A stretch of 11,579 nucleotides of DNA, from positions 120,114 through 131,692 of the forward strand of contig NW_003122918.1 in NCBI RefSeq assembly GCF_000003605.2, in the 5' to 3' direction. The DNA comes from Saccoglossus kowalevskii. Taxonomy: Eukaryota; Hemichordata; Enteropneusta; Harrimaniidae. A program made the position numbers and the translations under genes. The notes under the pieces were generated by a model. The model did not search any database, was not told where the DNA came from, and saw only the letters and a program-made list of their open reading frames with translations. This document shows positions 1 to 11,579 of this stretch, piece after piece (the first letter of the stretch is position 1; each line of letters begins with the position of its first letter).

Positions 1-89
1 ATTTCAAAAACTTAATTATGTATTTGTGTTAATGTATGTAGACTTGATTAAACCATTTATCGAGTAACTTGTTAATTATGTTTCATTAG

Positions 90-305
90 GTTGCACCAGT
101 GATCAAGGAAAGAATGGTAAAACAAGGAACTCTGATGATAGGTTACCAACCTTTATTCGGCAAACCAAACTTCTTTCGTCACATATTTAGTAACGCAAAG
201 ACGACATTCCAAGATGTTGAGTACATCTTAGATGAAATTGATCGCCTTGGTAATGACCTGACACTTTCAGACTTGAGTAAAGTCAAATCGCCAAATGAAG
301 AATAG
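90..305 (+). CDS. CSAD: Last coding exon of upstream CSAD/GADL1-like PLP decarboxylase (partial gene)
   Basis: This is the C-terminal exon of a group II PLP-dependent decarboxylase of the cysteine sulfinate / acidic amino acid decarboxylase branch, a cytosolic homodimeric enzyme. The exon opens after a TTTCATTAG acceptor (AG at 88-89) in phase 0 and ends at TAG 303-305, giving 71 residues. It begins VAPVIKERMVKQGTLM and continues with GYQP (residues 18-21), NFFR (27-30) and a final helix DEIDRLGNDL, the standard end of CSAD, GADL1 and GAD. The Arg of NFFR (177-179) corresponds to the Arg that binds the substrate carboxylate in human GAD65/67. After LGNDL, where human CSAD stops, there are 14 further polar residues ending in PNEE. 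The rest of the gene lies left of the window. Family assignment is firm. The choice between CSAD and GADL1, and the true substrate, cannot be made from this exon. Confidence 0.93.
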   Translation, partial: VAPVIKERMVKQGTLMIGYQPLFGKPNFFRHIFSNAKTTFQDVEYILDEIDRLGNDLTLSDLSKVKSPNEE

Positions 306-380
306 TACCAGAGATAATATTCAATTATGAAAAGAAATCAACATAAAACAATTCATTATCAGTGATCTGGGAGCATCTTT

Positions 381-399
381 GGGGGGTGGGGGGGACGGG
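381..399 (+). repeat. G-run with quadruplex potential in the probable 3' UTR
   Basis: Six G, a T, seven G, AC, then three G. The long runs can be divided into four or more GGG tracts with very short loops, so a G-quadruplex is possible in the DNA plus strand and in the upstream gene's transcript. It may equally be a slippage-prone homopolymer with no role. Confidence 0.5.
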
Positions 400-945
400 T
401 CAGTTGATTTTTTGATTGAACTTAAATGTCTGTACTTCTATTTTCTGTGAAATATAACTGAATTACGGTACTACCAGTTTTTTTCTTTTCTGGTTCAGGA
501 AAGAAATCTGTATTTTAAGTAAATTTTATAATAGCTCAAGATGAGAGGAGCAAGTAAACAAGTGTTTATGTTGACAGGAATTATTTTAGAATGAAATTGT
601 GTTGTCTATATCATAACAGTGCCTCATTAGTAGATTTATCAGTTTTATGAATAAGTTAACAATAAATATGGATAATCACACTTGTAATGTTTGTGTGGTT
701 GATTGTACAACCCCTGTAGAATAAGAGTATCTTGTACATACTGCTGGCAATAATAAGACATCAGTTATGTCAAGTGTTGATTTTATTTATAAACAGGATG
801 AATTGTCAGTTTGTTTAATTCATCACTTTGTATTGAAGTGTTGTTGTATTTTATTTACGTAATTTTTCATATCTTTCAATATGGAGCAATGCTAGTGTTG
901 AAAGCTCCTTGAAAATAGATTAATTTCATATCACTGGGAAACTGA

Positions 946-951
946 AATAAA
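946..951 (+). promoter_or_regulatory. Candidate poly(A) signal AATAAA
   Basis: Exact AATAAA about 640 bases after the upstream gene's stop, followed within 10 bases by a second A-rich variant (CAATAAG) and then a T/GT-rich stretch. It is one of three candidates (also 661 and 1018). Which is used cannot be seen. Confidence 0.35.
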
Positions 952-1017
952 GCAATAAGTCAATCTCGTTATCAGTGTTCTAAGTGATGAAGTAGCCTTT
1001 AGTATGGTTGTCATGGA

Positions 1018-1023
1018 AATAAA
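1018..1023 (+). promoter_or_regulatory. Candidate poly(A) signal AATAAA with GT-rich downstream element
   Basis: Exact AATAAA followed by TATTGTTGAATG and AAGTTGTTTCATGTTAG. This is the best hexamer plus GT-rich combination in the region after the upstream CSAD-like stop codon. Confidence 0.45.
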
Positions 1024-1040
1024 TATTGTTGAATGTTCAA

Positions 1041-1455
1041 AGTTGTTTCATGTTAGTGCTAGTAAGCTTTTATTACATGTGAAAATTTGCTAAATTTGTG
1101 TGCGATAATAGTAAAATCAAGAACAGAGAAACAATAGATATAATTAGAATGATTGTTTATATTGATAGTTGGATGTATTCATAGTAGTGCAAAGTGATCG
1201 ACGCAAATGCTTATTTTCTGCCAGCCATCCACCCATGCTTAACCACATCATGTGCATCGTTGGTGTCCCACCATTTTAGCTTCATTCTTTTTGTCTGTTG
1301 GTTTACATAGTTCTGCTCGTTTTTCATAAATGGCGTCTATGAAATATTGTACGAGGAAATTAGCATTAGTATTTAATGCTTTGAAAACTGGGGTAAACTT
1401 GGAAAATGGAAAAAGTGACAAGTCTTTTGTTTGAGTACTGTTCAAATTTATGGGG
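1041..1455. other. AT-rich intergenic spacer, no gene seen
   Basis: No splice-bounded conserved reading frame, RNA gene or recognisable element. Reading frames that enter from the neighbouring GC-rich minisatellite are by-products of that repeat. Confidence 0.5.
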
Positions 1456-1758
1456 TAATCGGCACCACCGCCATAATCGGCACCACCACCATAATCGCCA
1501 CCACCACCATAATCGCACCACCACCATAATCGGCACCACCACCATAATCGCCACCGCCACCATAATCGCCGCCGCCACCATAATCGCCGCCGCCACCATA
1601 ATCGCCGCCGCCACCATAATCGCCGCCGCCACCATAATCGCCGCCGCCACCATAATCGCCGCCGCCACCATAATCGCCGCCGCCACCACCACCATAATCG
1701 CCACCACCACCATAATCGCCACCACCACCATAATCGCCACCACCACCATAATCGGCAG
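1456..1758. repeat. 18-bp GC-rich minisatellite (about 16 units)
   Basis: Tandem units of the form ATAATCG followed by CC/CG/AC triplets and ending CCACC. Unit starts are 1456 (17 bp, incomplete), 1473, 1491, 1509 (17 bp, one base lost), 1526, 1544, 1562, 1580, 1598, 1616, 1634, 1652, 1670 (24 bp, two extra triplets), 1694, 1712 and 1730, with a partial unit from 1748. The middle six or seven units are identical (GCCGCCGCC), while the flanking ones carry ACCACC versions, a pattern of recent expansion in the core. Because the period is a multiple of three and only one plus frame meets TAA, five of six frames are open. The minus strand can spell Asp-Tyr-Gly4 repeats. The 1-bp deletion in the fourth unit breaks every such frame, so I call it a minisatellite and not a gene. 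Confidence 0.93.
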
Positions 1759-2416
1759 AAAAGGTAACAGTACGTACTGCCCACTGTGCAGTGTACTGCT
1801 CCTGGCCAAAGGACAGAAAAAACATCTTTGATGGCTGGAATTTATATTAATTTATGGAAATTTCCTAACTCTATTATTAATGCAACAAAGATGCATTTAC
1901 TTGGCAATCGGTTGCCACATGAAGGTTACAACTGATGCAAATTAGATTTTTCACAAGTGTGGAGTATATCTTTCATGGAATATATAGGTTGATATTGTTT
2001 AAAACCTATCTTCAATGGAAATAGTTCCTCTCAAAGTCTACTACATGCTATTTTTTTACCTTGCCCGTATCATTGAAGATAGAAGCGAAAAGTATATTAA
2101 AGGAAAAATGTCTGTCGTCGTTGTTAATATGGGCAAAATAACTTTACTAATTCTATTCCAAACTTTATCAAACTTGGTCACCTAATTAATCAGTATAAAA
2201 TCATTCCTAAGTATGAGAGACAGATGTTCTGTGTGAAAATATCATGCAAAAATTGAGAAAATCTGATAAAATATTTTGACTGATCACTGCTAATACACAT
2301 TCAAAGGTCACTGATCCCAGTGTGAATATGCATTTGTTCAATGAAGTAAATCATTTATCTTGTAATATCAAAGAAAGCTTAGAAAGAACTCCCATGTGCT
2401 GAGAGTATTGGAGACT
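1759..2416. other. AT-rich intergenic DNA, no gene seen
   Basis: No conserved coding segment or RNA gene is recognisable. An isolated TGATGCAAATTAG at about 1933-1945 resembles the core of the tandem array further right and may be a lone relic of the same family. Confidence 0.45.
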
Positions 2417-3300
2417 CATTAAAAATAATTCGAAATTACTTGTATTTAAGATATTGATGGAAAAGCTGAAAACTAATTATGCAAATCAGAAAATTAATAT
2501 GAACAGATTTGAGTGTAAAACTAATGAAGTCTGCGCAATATAACAGACCATCTATATACCAAAAAAAATTATTATGCTAATTAGGGAATTAATATGAACA
2601 GATTTTAACCCCAAACTAATCAGGTTTGTACATTCTCCTAGAGCATTTTTGTACTAAGTTTCATTGAAATGGAATAATTTAGATATCAGTGTGATAGCTC
2701 GTAATTGGTTAATTATGCAAATTAGATAATATGTACAGATTTTAACCCACAATTAATCAGGTTTGTCTGTTGTCCTACAGCATCCATGTACAAAGTTTCA
2801 TTGAAATGTGATAATTAGTACTTGAGATATCAGTGTGAAAGTTGAAAATGTATTAGTACTTGATATATCAGTGTGAAAGTTGAAAATGTATTTGTACTTG
2901 AGATATCTGTGTGAAAGTTGAAAATGTATTAATTATGCAAATTAGGTGATTAATATGCATAAGTATTTACCGAAAACTAATTTGGTCTCTGCATAGTTTT
3001 AGACTTATTGAAATGTGATGATTAATACACGAGATTTCAGTGGAAAAGCTGAAAAATAATTAATTATGCAAATTAGATAATTAATATGAACAATTATTTA
3101 CCCTGAAACTAGTTAGGTCTCTGCATAGTCTTAGAGGATCTATGTACCAAATTTCATCGAAATTTGATGATTAGTACTTGAGTTATCCGTGGAAATGCTG
3201 AAAATTAACTAATTATGCAAATTTGGTGATCATTATGCACACATATTTATCCCAAAACAATCAATCTATGCATAGTCTTTGAGTATCTATGCACTTTTCT
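2417..3300. repeat. Degenerate tandem array of about 140-bp AT-rich units with octamer cores
   Basis: A recurring unit can be read as: TTCATTGAAATG..ATAATTAGTACTTGAGATATCAGTG, then GAAAGCTGAAAAT, then TAATTATGCAAATTAG, then ATAATTAATATGAACA, then TTTACCC.AAACTAAT.AGGT, then CTGCATAGTC.TAGAG.ATCTATGTACC. The TTATGCAAAT core occurs at about 2477, 2711, 2931, 3062 and 3211, with a mutated copy (ATTATGCTAATTAG) near 2571. Spacings are about 95 to 220 bases. The longest gap contains a nested triplication. Each intact core contains ATGCAAAT. The units are diverged from each other by substitutions and small indels, so this is an old array or a fragment of a dispersed satellite-like repeat family. 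The outer edges are approximate. Confidence 0.85.
2816..2929. repeat. Nested 38-bp direct repeat, three copies
   Basis: Three adjacent 38-base copies start at 2816, 2854 and 2892. Each reads TAGTACTTGAGATATC, then AGTGTGAAAGTTGAAAATGTAT, with only a few differences (GATATATC in copy two; TTGTAC and ATCTGTG in copy three). The segment occurs once in the other units of the surrounding array, so it was locally triplicated here. Confidence 0.92.
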
Positions 3301-3887
3301 CTGAGTCGATTTGCATACAAAGCAGAACTTGCAACATGACAGTTATTCCTCTAGGGCGTTTTTTTTTTACTTTTCAAATAATACAGTAGTTACACAATGA
3401 ATATATTATTAAAGGCAGTTCATATTTGTCTCAGTGAACCATTAAGTTTTGACAGACACCTGTACAAAATACTTGGGCAAAAGCCGGCTAAGATTTGCTG
3501 GTATATTGCATGATTTGTGTATCTATTCAAGTCTAAATGCAGTACTTTTTTTTTCCGAGATGCGGATGTTTGTATACTAAGATTTGAATTACTTTGAATA
3601 AACCTGGAAATTATGTCCCTTGAAATATTTAAACAAATTAGGCACCAATGTTTTTGTAAGATATTCACATCAATCAAAAGCATTCGGTAGGCTGCTTTCC
3701 CACTGCTGTTTCATTTCAAAACTTTTTTGTATTCAAAATTAATTATGACAATGCATATTCATATTGAAACAAAGCACGATAAAGAAAATCATATTATACA
3801 ACAATGGACAAAGTCACTGGAGTTTAACTATGTTTCTTGAAGGCACCTACTGTGTGGTTATATATATGGATTAGCTTACCAAGCCTC
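3301..3887. other. AT-rich intergenic DNA, no gene seen
   Basis: Contains T-runs near 3360 and 3546, and a minus-strand open stretch of 87 codons at 3420-3683 that matches no family I know and has no splice or codon-bias support. Nothing annotatable. Confidence 0.4.
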
Positions 3888-3903
3888 GGGGGGGGGGGGG
3901 GGG
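3888..3903 (+). repeat. Poly-G run, 16 bases
   Basis: An uninterrupted homopolymer of 16 G between AAGCCTC and TGAGAGA. Likely slippage-prone and possibly misjudged in length by sequencing. Confidence 0.95.
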
Positions 3904-4970
3904 TGAGAGATTGTAGTTTGACTCCTGTGATTTGCTGCATAATCAACAGTTGAAAAGTGTAGTTAATATTGCTATCATAGCCCATCACCTATGGTGAACG
4001 TTCACTGAATAAAATAGTTTGCAAAATTTCTTGTTGTGTAGATTAATTTGTAATACTCATCAACTTAATTAAATGTTTAAAAAGCAGACAAAGAATTAAT
4101 ACGAGTTTCAAAAAAGTATTTTCACAATACAATTGTGCTAAACAGCCTGTTCATTCAAATTAAAACTAAGAAAGCAATGTTGTTTTATAGTTGTTTTAGT
4201 TCTTGCTGTTGTAACAATTGTACCATAACCTATCTTGGGCTTGTGCAACTTTATCGAACAGAATTCTGTAAACTATCCGCTACTGACATACAATCTCACT
4301 AATTCACTCAAATGCATGATCTGTGTGGCGATAAATGCGTATTTTTAAGGTTAGGTTAGGATTAGGTCTTGTCCAAATTGGCAAATTAATGGTCTCTAAG
4401 ACGTAATATATTTTTACTATGTATTAGTATGTTGTAAATTCCCTATGCCTTTATATATGACATATACTGAATATTCAAATCCACATCTCAGAAACTATAC
4501 AAGTTATATGGTTTATATTTAGTACACGTTCTATGCTGAATGTTATGTATGAGAATGTTTCTCCAAAATAATATGCAAATGTGAAGTCCTATGCTATGAT
4601 GTGAATTTCGCAATTCTAACATAGTAAGGATCTTTGTTTACTATTGTGAAGTCTTCTGGTAGAGGTAGGTATTCAATACTAGCTGGTTACTAACTAGTTT
4701 TCACAAAGATATTTGGATACTTTCTTACCCGGTCATGTGACGTCATTTATTTCGCACACATCTATCATAGATCTGCAAATACTGCTAACTTGAATTGACA
4801 GTGTGCATATTGATGACGTAATGTTGACAACGTACTAGATTATGTGATATTATGCATATATCTAATTCACATAGCTTTATCGCATAAACTTATTTACTAC
4901 TATCACATTGATGTAGAAATGTTGATAAAAAATTAGCTGTTATACATGTCCTCATTAATAATGCACATAT
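3904..4970. other. AT-rich intergenic DNA with scattered small motifs
   Basis: No gene seen. It contains a short GGTTAGGTTAGGATTAGG stretch (4349-4366), a perfect octamer ATGCAAAT at 4573-4580, a palindromic TGACGTCA at 4738-4745 and a TGACGTAA at 4814-4821. These are possible regulatory sequences but are not supported by anything beyond the motif matches. Confidence 0.35.
4738..4821. promoter_or_regulatory. Pair of CRE-like bZIP sites
   Basis: A full palindromic CRE, TGACGTCA, at 4738-4745 and a one-mismatch version, TGACGTAA, at 4814-4821, 76 bases apart and about 2 kb upstream of the second gene's ATG. In AT-rich DNA a perfect CRE is uncommon, but use as an enhancer is only a possibility. 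Confidence 0.2.
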
Positions 4971-4974
4971 TTAA

Positions 4975-5160
4975 TCACCCGGTGATAGAGAAGGGTGCGC
5001 TGCTGTTTTGACACCCCAATTTTAAGATTTTCGTTCATTTCAGCAATATTTAGTTAGCTTCAAAGCGCCCCCAACGATGGCATTTTTGGTTCAAGTGAGT
5101 GGATGAAAAGATTTGGGTAAAGCATTCGCTGTCGATTTTTGAAAATTACCCAAAGCCCTG
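4975..5160. repeat. GC-richer patch with inverted repeat, possible small repetitive element
   Basis: Base composition shifts here (CACCCGGTGATAG, GGGTGCGCTGCTG, AAGCGCCCCCAACG). TTTGGGTAA at 5112-5120 is the exact reverse complement of TTACCCAAA at 5146-5154, giving a 9-bp stem with a 25-base loop. It could be part of a MITE- or SINE-like element. No terminal repeats or target duplications were identified. Confidence 0.25.
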
Positions 5161-6393
5161 CCTAACACTGACGTGTACCATGTTTCAATCTCTTCAATTT
5201 ATCAAACTTCATACGAAGTCTGTGATTATTTAATAAATTTTATAATTCTACTATTTCCATCATAATTCCTCACACTACCGTGTTTTGCGTTTGTTTATAT
5301 CAACGCGTTCCTCCATATACGCCAAACCATCCCCATGGCAGTGTACCTGTTCTGACAGATCACAGCCCTCGATTAATTTGACTACAGAGGTACAGGTAAC
5401 GAGTCCACCACGCACGACATTTCGTATCAAAGGTCAAGCTGACAAATTACAATGCAACACAAGTAATATATCACAACAGTTAGATTGTTTCCTAGTTGTC
5501 GCAGGCCATACAGTAAGTAAGTTATTCTCTTCCCTTTGATAATATGATAGCCCGGATCTGAGGTGATCATCGCGTTCGATGTGAGTCCCATGCAACGTAG
5601 TATACTACACAGTGTTTATTTACTGGATTGTATTGTGATAGCACATGTGTACAATAGATTATGGTAGCTGTGCGATGGCTGTGTCTATACCAACTTTATG
5701 CGTTATGAACCATGTGTTTAGGATTCATTTGTGTATCGTTTTTTTCTTCTCCCAGACACACAACGTAATCATGTTCTGTATTAATCATGTACATACTAAA
5801 CGGCTTACAAAAAGACAAGTTATATCATTCGATCAGCTATATGCATTTATTGAGTCTACAATGATTTTAAAAATAATACAGCAGTATACTATACACCTAT
5901 ATGTATCACATCCACAGCAGTCTATAGCATACAGTGGCAGTTACGATGTGGTGTGGGTAAATATATGTGAGTTGGGGTTATAGCTTTATTTAAACATTGA
6001 CAGAAAGTAGGCTTAGTTACTTTGCAGTGCGAGACTCGAACAGACCTTAGTGATATGAGGGTATAAGGGCAAAGCAATAAAATGAACACGTCAAACGATG
6101 CAATCAGGTCATCGTACTTTGTAAATAAAGGTGTTTTCGTGCTTTATAGAAACTGTTATAAGTGATCATATATCAAGACCCTATATCAACATTAATCGCG
6201 AGAAAACAAACTGGACATTGACAAAAATAAATCAGCGTTTGAGTGTTAGTCAGTAGTATTCTATATGTAATTTAAAATGTCTCAGTGTGTCGGTAAATGA
6301 AACTTGACAAAATTAATGTATTTCCTGGGACCGACACTTATTTGAAGAACCCGAAAAAATACGGATTACCGAAATATTGTTTTAATACTATTG
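5161..6393. other. Intergenic DNA upstream of second gene, no gene seen
   Basis: Two plus-strand open stretches (5285-5539, 84 codons; 5645-5983, 112 codons) show no recognisable domain and no homology I can name. The second is rich in hydrophobic and His/Cys codons typical of chance translation of AT-rich DNA. A 7-bp inverted repeat, GTGTCGG / CCGACAC, lies at 6287-6293 and 6331-6337. Confidence 0.35.
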
Positions 6394-6400
6394 TATAAAT
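6394..6400 (+). promoter_or_regulatory. Possible TATA box for second CSAD-like gene
   Basis: TATAAAT about 120 bases before the strong-context upstream ATG at 6513 and about 410 bases before the likely main ATG at 6811. In DNA this AT-rich such a match is weak evidence. Confidence 0.15.
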
Positions 6401-6512
6401 TGTTGGTTAATTTACATTTCAAAATCACAGTGTCTATTGCAATGTGAAAATATACCGCATTATTGTGCGTTTGTCATTTGGCATAATATCGATTGACGAC
6501 GTGAACTCCGCC

Positions 6513-6563
6513 ATGGGAGTCGTTAAGTTCCCATTCATTTTACTTACACTAGTTATGCAGTAA
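6513..6563 (+). other. Upstream ORF or alternative N-terminal exon (16 codons)
   Basis: The ATG sits in CCGCCATGGG, a very good initiation context, and opens a 16-residue peptide, MGVVKFPFILLTLVMQ, then TAA. The peptide is hydrophobic like a signal or anchor segment. If a GTAACT donor at 6560 is used and joined to an AG at 6781-6782, the reading frame continues without a stop into the main ATG at 6811, adding 25 residues. If splicing instead uses the better GTGAGT donor at 6679, this is a uORF in the 5' UTR. Neither is proven. Confidence 0.25.
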
Positions 6564-6810
6564 CTGTTCTGTTTCTTGGTATACTCGGTGCCTTAAATAT
6601 TCCATTAGCAAGTGGAGCTCCCGTGCAATTAATGTTTTCTAAGCACATCGGCGATTTTTGTAGCTTCGATAGTTCAAGTGAGTTTGTGAAATTCCCCTGT
6701 TAACCCCGCACCACAACCACCCAAAAAGGATAATAAATGTGGTTTTAATTAACATTTTATGATTGAATTGTTATACCAATAGTCTGCATCACGAAGAGAA
6801 AATCGACACC

Positions 6811-11430
<4,620 letters not shown>

Positions 11431-11485
11431 GTTTGTGATATTGCAACTTTTGCAAAGTTATATATTACGTAACAATGGCTAGGAA

Positions 11486-11579
11486 TATGACATCACGTAT
11501 GACATCATGTTCACCATACTCATATGTACAATGTGACATCGCGTTTGTGGTATCTACCCATATGTACAACATGACATCA
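11486..11579. repeat. Start of a TGACATCA-containing minisatellite, cut by the window end
   Basis: CATATGTACAATGTGACATC at 11521 recurs 39 bases later as CATATGTACAACATGACATC at 11560. To the left, ATATGACATCACG (11486) and GTATGACATCATG (11498) form a shorter 12-base repeat of the same core. GACATC appears four times in under 100 bases. It lies in intron 8 and runs off the window. Confidence 0.6.

Larger units (their letters stand above)
306..1040 (+). other. Probable 3' UTR and polyadenylation region of the upstream CSAD-like gene
   Basis: AT-rich, non-coding sequence follows the stop codon directly. Three canonical AATAAA hexamers are present at 661-666, 946-951 and 1018-1023. The last is followed by a T/GT-rich stretch (TTGTTGAATG, AAGTTGTTTCATGTT), as expected of a downstream cleavage element, so the longest UTR probably ends near 1040. 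The first would give a much shorter UTR. No other reading frame of interest lies here. The end point is inferred from motifs only. Confidence 0.5.

Noticed and set aside
1248-1831. Several long overlapping open frames (His/Asn-, Gly/Asp/Tyr-, Trp/Arg- and Val/Met-rich proteins)
   Set aside because: All come from translating the 18-bp minisatellite. A unit of 18 with only one stop-bearing frame keeps five frames open, a 1-bp deletion in one unit shifts them all, and the flanks show no splice sites or recognisable domain.
1456-3300. CRISPR-like array
   Set aside because: The repeats are contiguous tandem units without unique spacers, and the window is clearly eukaryotic.
3420-3683. Minus-strand 87-codon open stretch
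   Set aside because: No recognisable family and no supporting signals.
4349-4366. Telomere-like GGTTAGGTTAGGATTAGG
   Set aside because: Only two to three imperfect copies, too short for an interstitial telomere.
5285-5983. Two plus-strand open stretches of 84 and 112 codons as possible genes
   Set aside because: No domain, no conserved motif, no convincing exon borders, and a residue mix typical of chance frames in AT-rich DNA.

Overview
This is a stretch of AT-rich animal nuclear DNA. It contains spliced exons with GT/AG borders, no operon-style gene packing, long non-coding stretches, microsatellites, minisatellites and dispersed-repeat debris. The only proteins I recognise are two neighbouring, same-strand copies of a PLP-dependent group II decarboxylase of the cysteine sulfinate / acidic amino acid decarboxylase branch (CSAD/GADL1, sister to glutamate decarboxylase GAD). 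The protein sequence is diverged but clearly animal-like. With the AT-rich repeats carrying an ATTATGCAAATTAG core, this suggests a marine invertebrate, possibly a non-vertebrate deuterostome. The species cannot be fixed from the sequence, and that placement is inference.

Layout. At 90-305 lies the last coding exon of the upstream copy (71 codons plus stop, with the conserved NFFR substrate-binding motif). Its probable 3' UTR follows, with AATAAA signals at 661, 946 and 1018 and a G-run near 381-399. The intergenic region to about 6.5 kb holds an 18-bp GC-rich minisatellite (1456-1758), a degenerate tandem array of about 140-bp units that repeats a perfect POU octamer (2417-3300) with a nested 38-bp triplication, a 16-base poly-G run, a GC-rich patch with an inverted repeat, and otherwise featureless AT-rich DNA.

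The downstream copy starts at ATG 6811 in a strong context and is followed through eight coding exons to 11430, where the window cuts it off in intron 8. The eight exons join without a frame break into 246 codons, about half of a normal CSAD (about 490 residues). They cover the N-terminal segment and the first part of the PLP fold, including the CPGGS loop and the HYS histidine that stacks on PLP. The catalytic lysine (NPHK motif) must lie beyond the window. Intron 4 contains a long (TAAA)n microsatellite preceded by a small stem-loop, which looks like the 3' tail of a non-LTR retroelement. A second minisatellite begins at the extreme right end.

The two copies are read here as a head-to-tail tandem duplication making enzymes of taurine/hypotaurine or beta-alanine type metabolism. 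I found no convincing new genetic system. The best leads are the tandem pair itself, a His-to-Asn change in the usually conserved GHPRF motif of the second copy, an upstream ATG that could add a hydrophobic N-terminus by splicing in frame, and the octamer-bearing tandem array between the genes.
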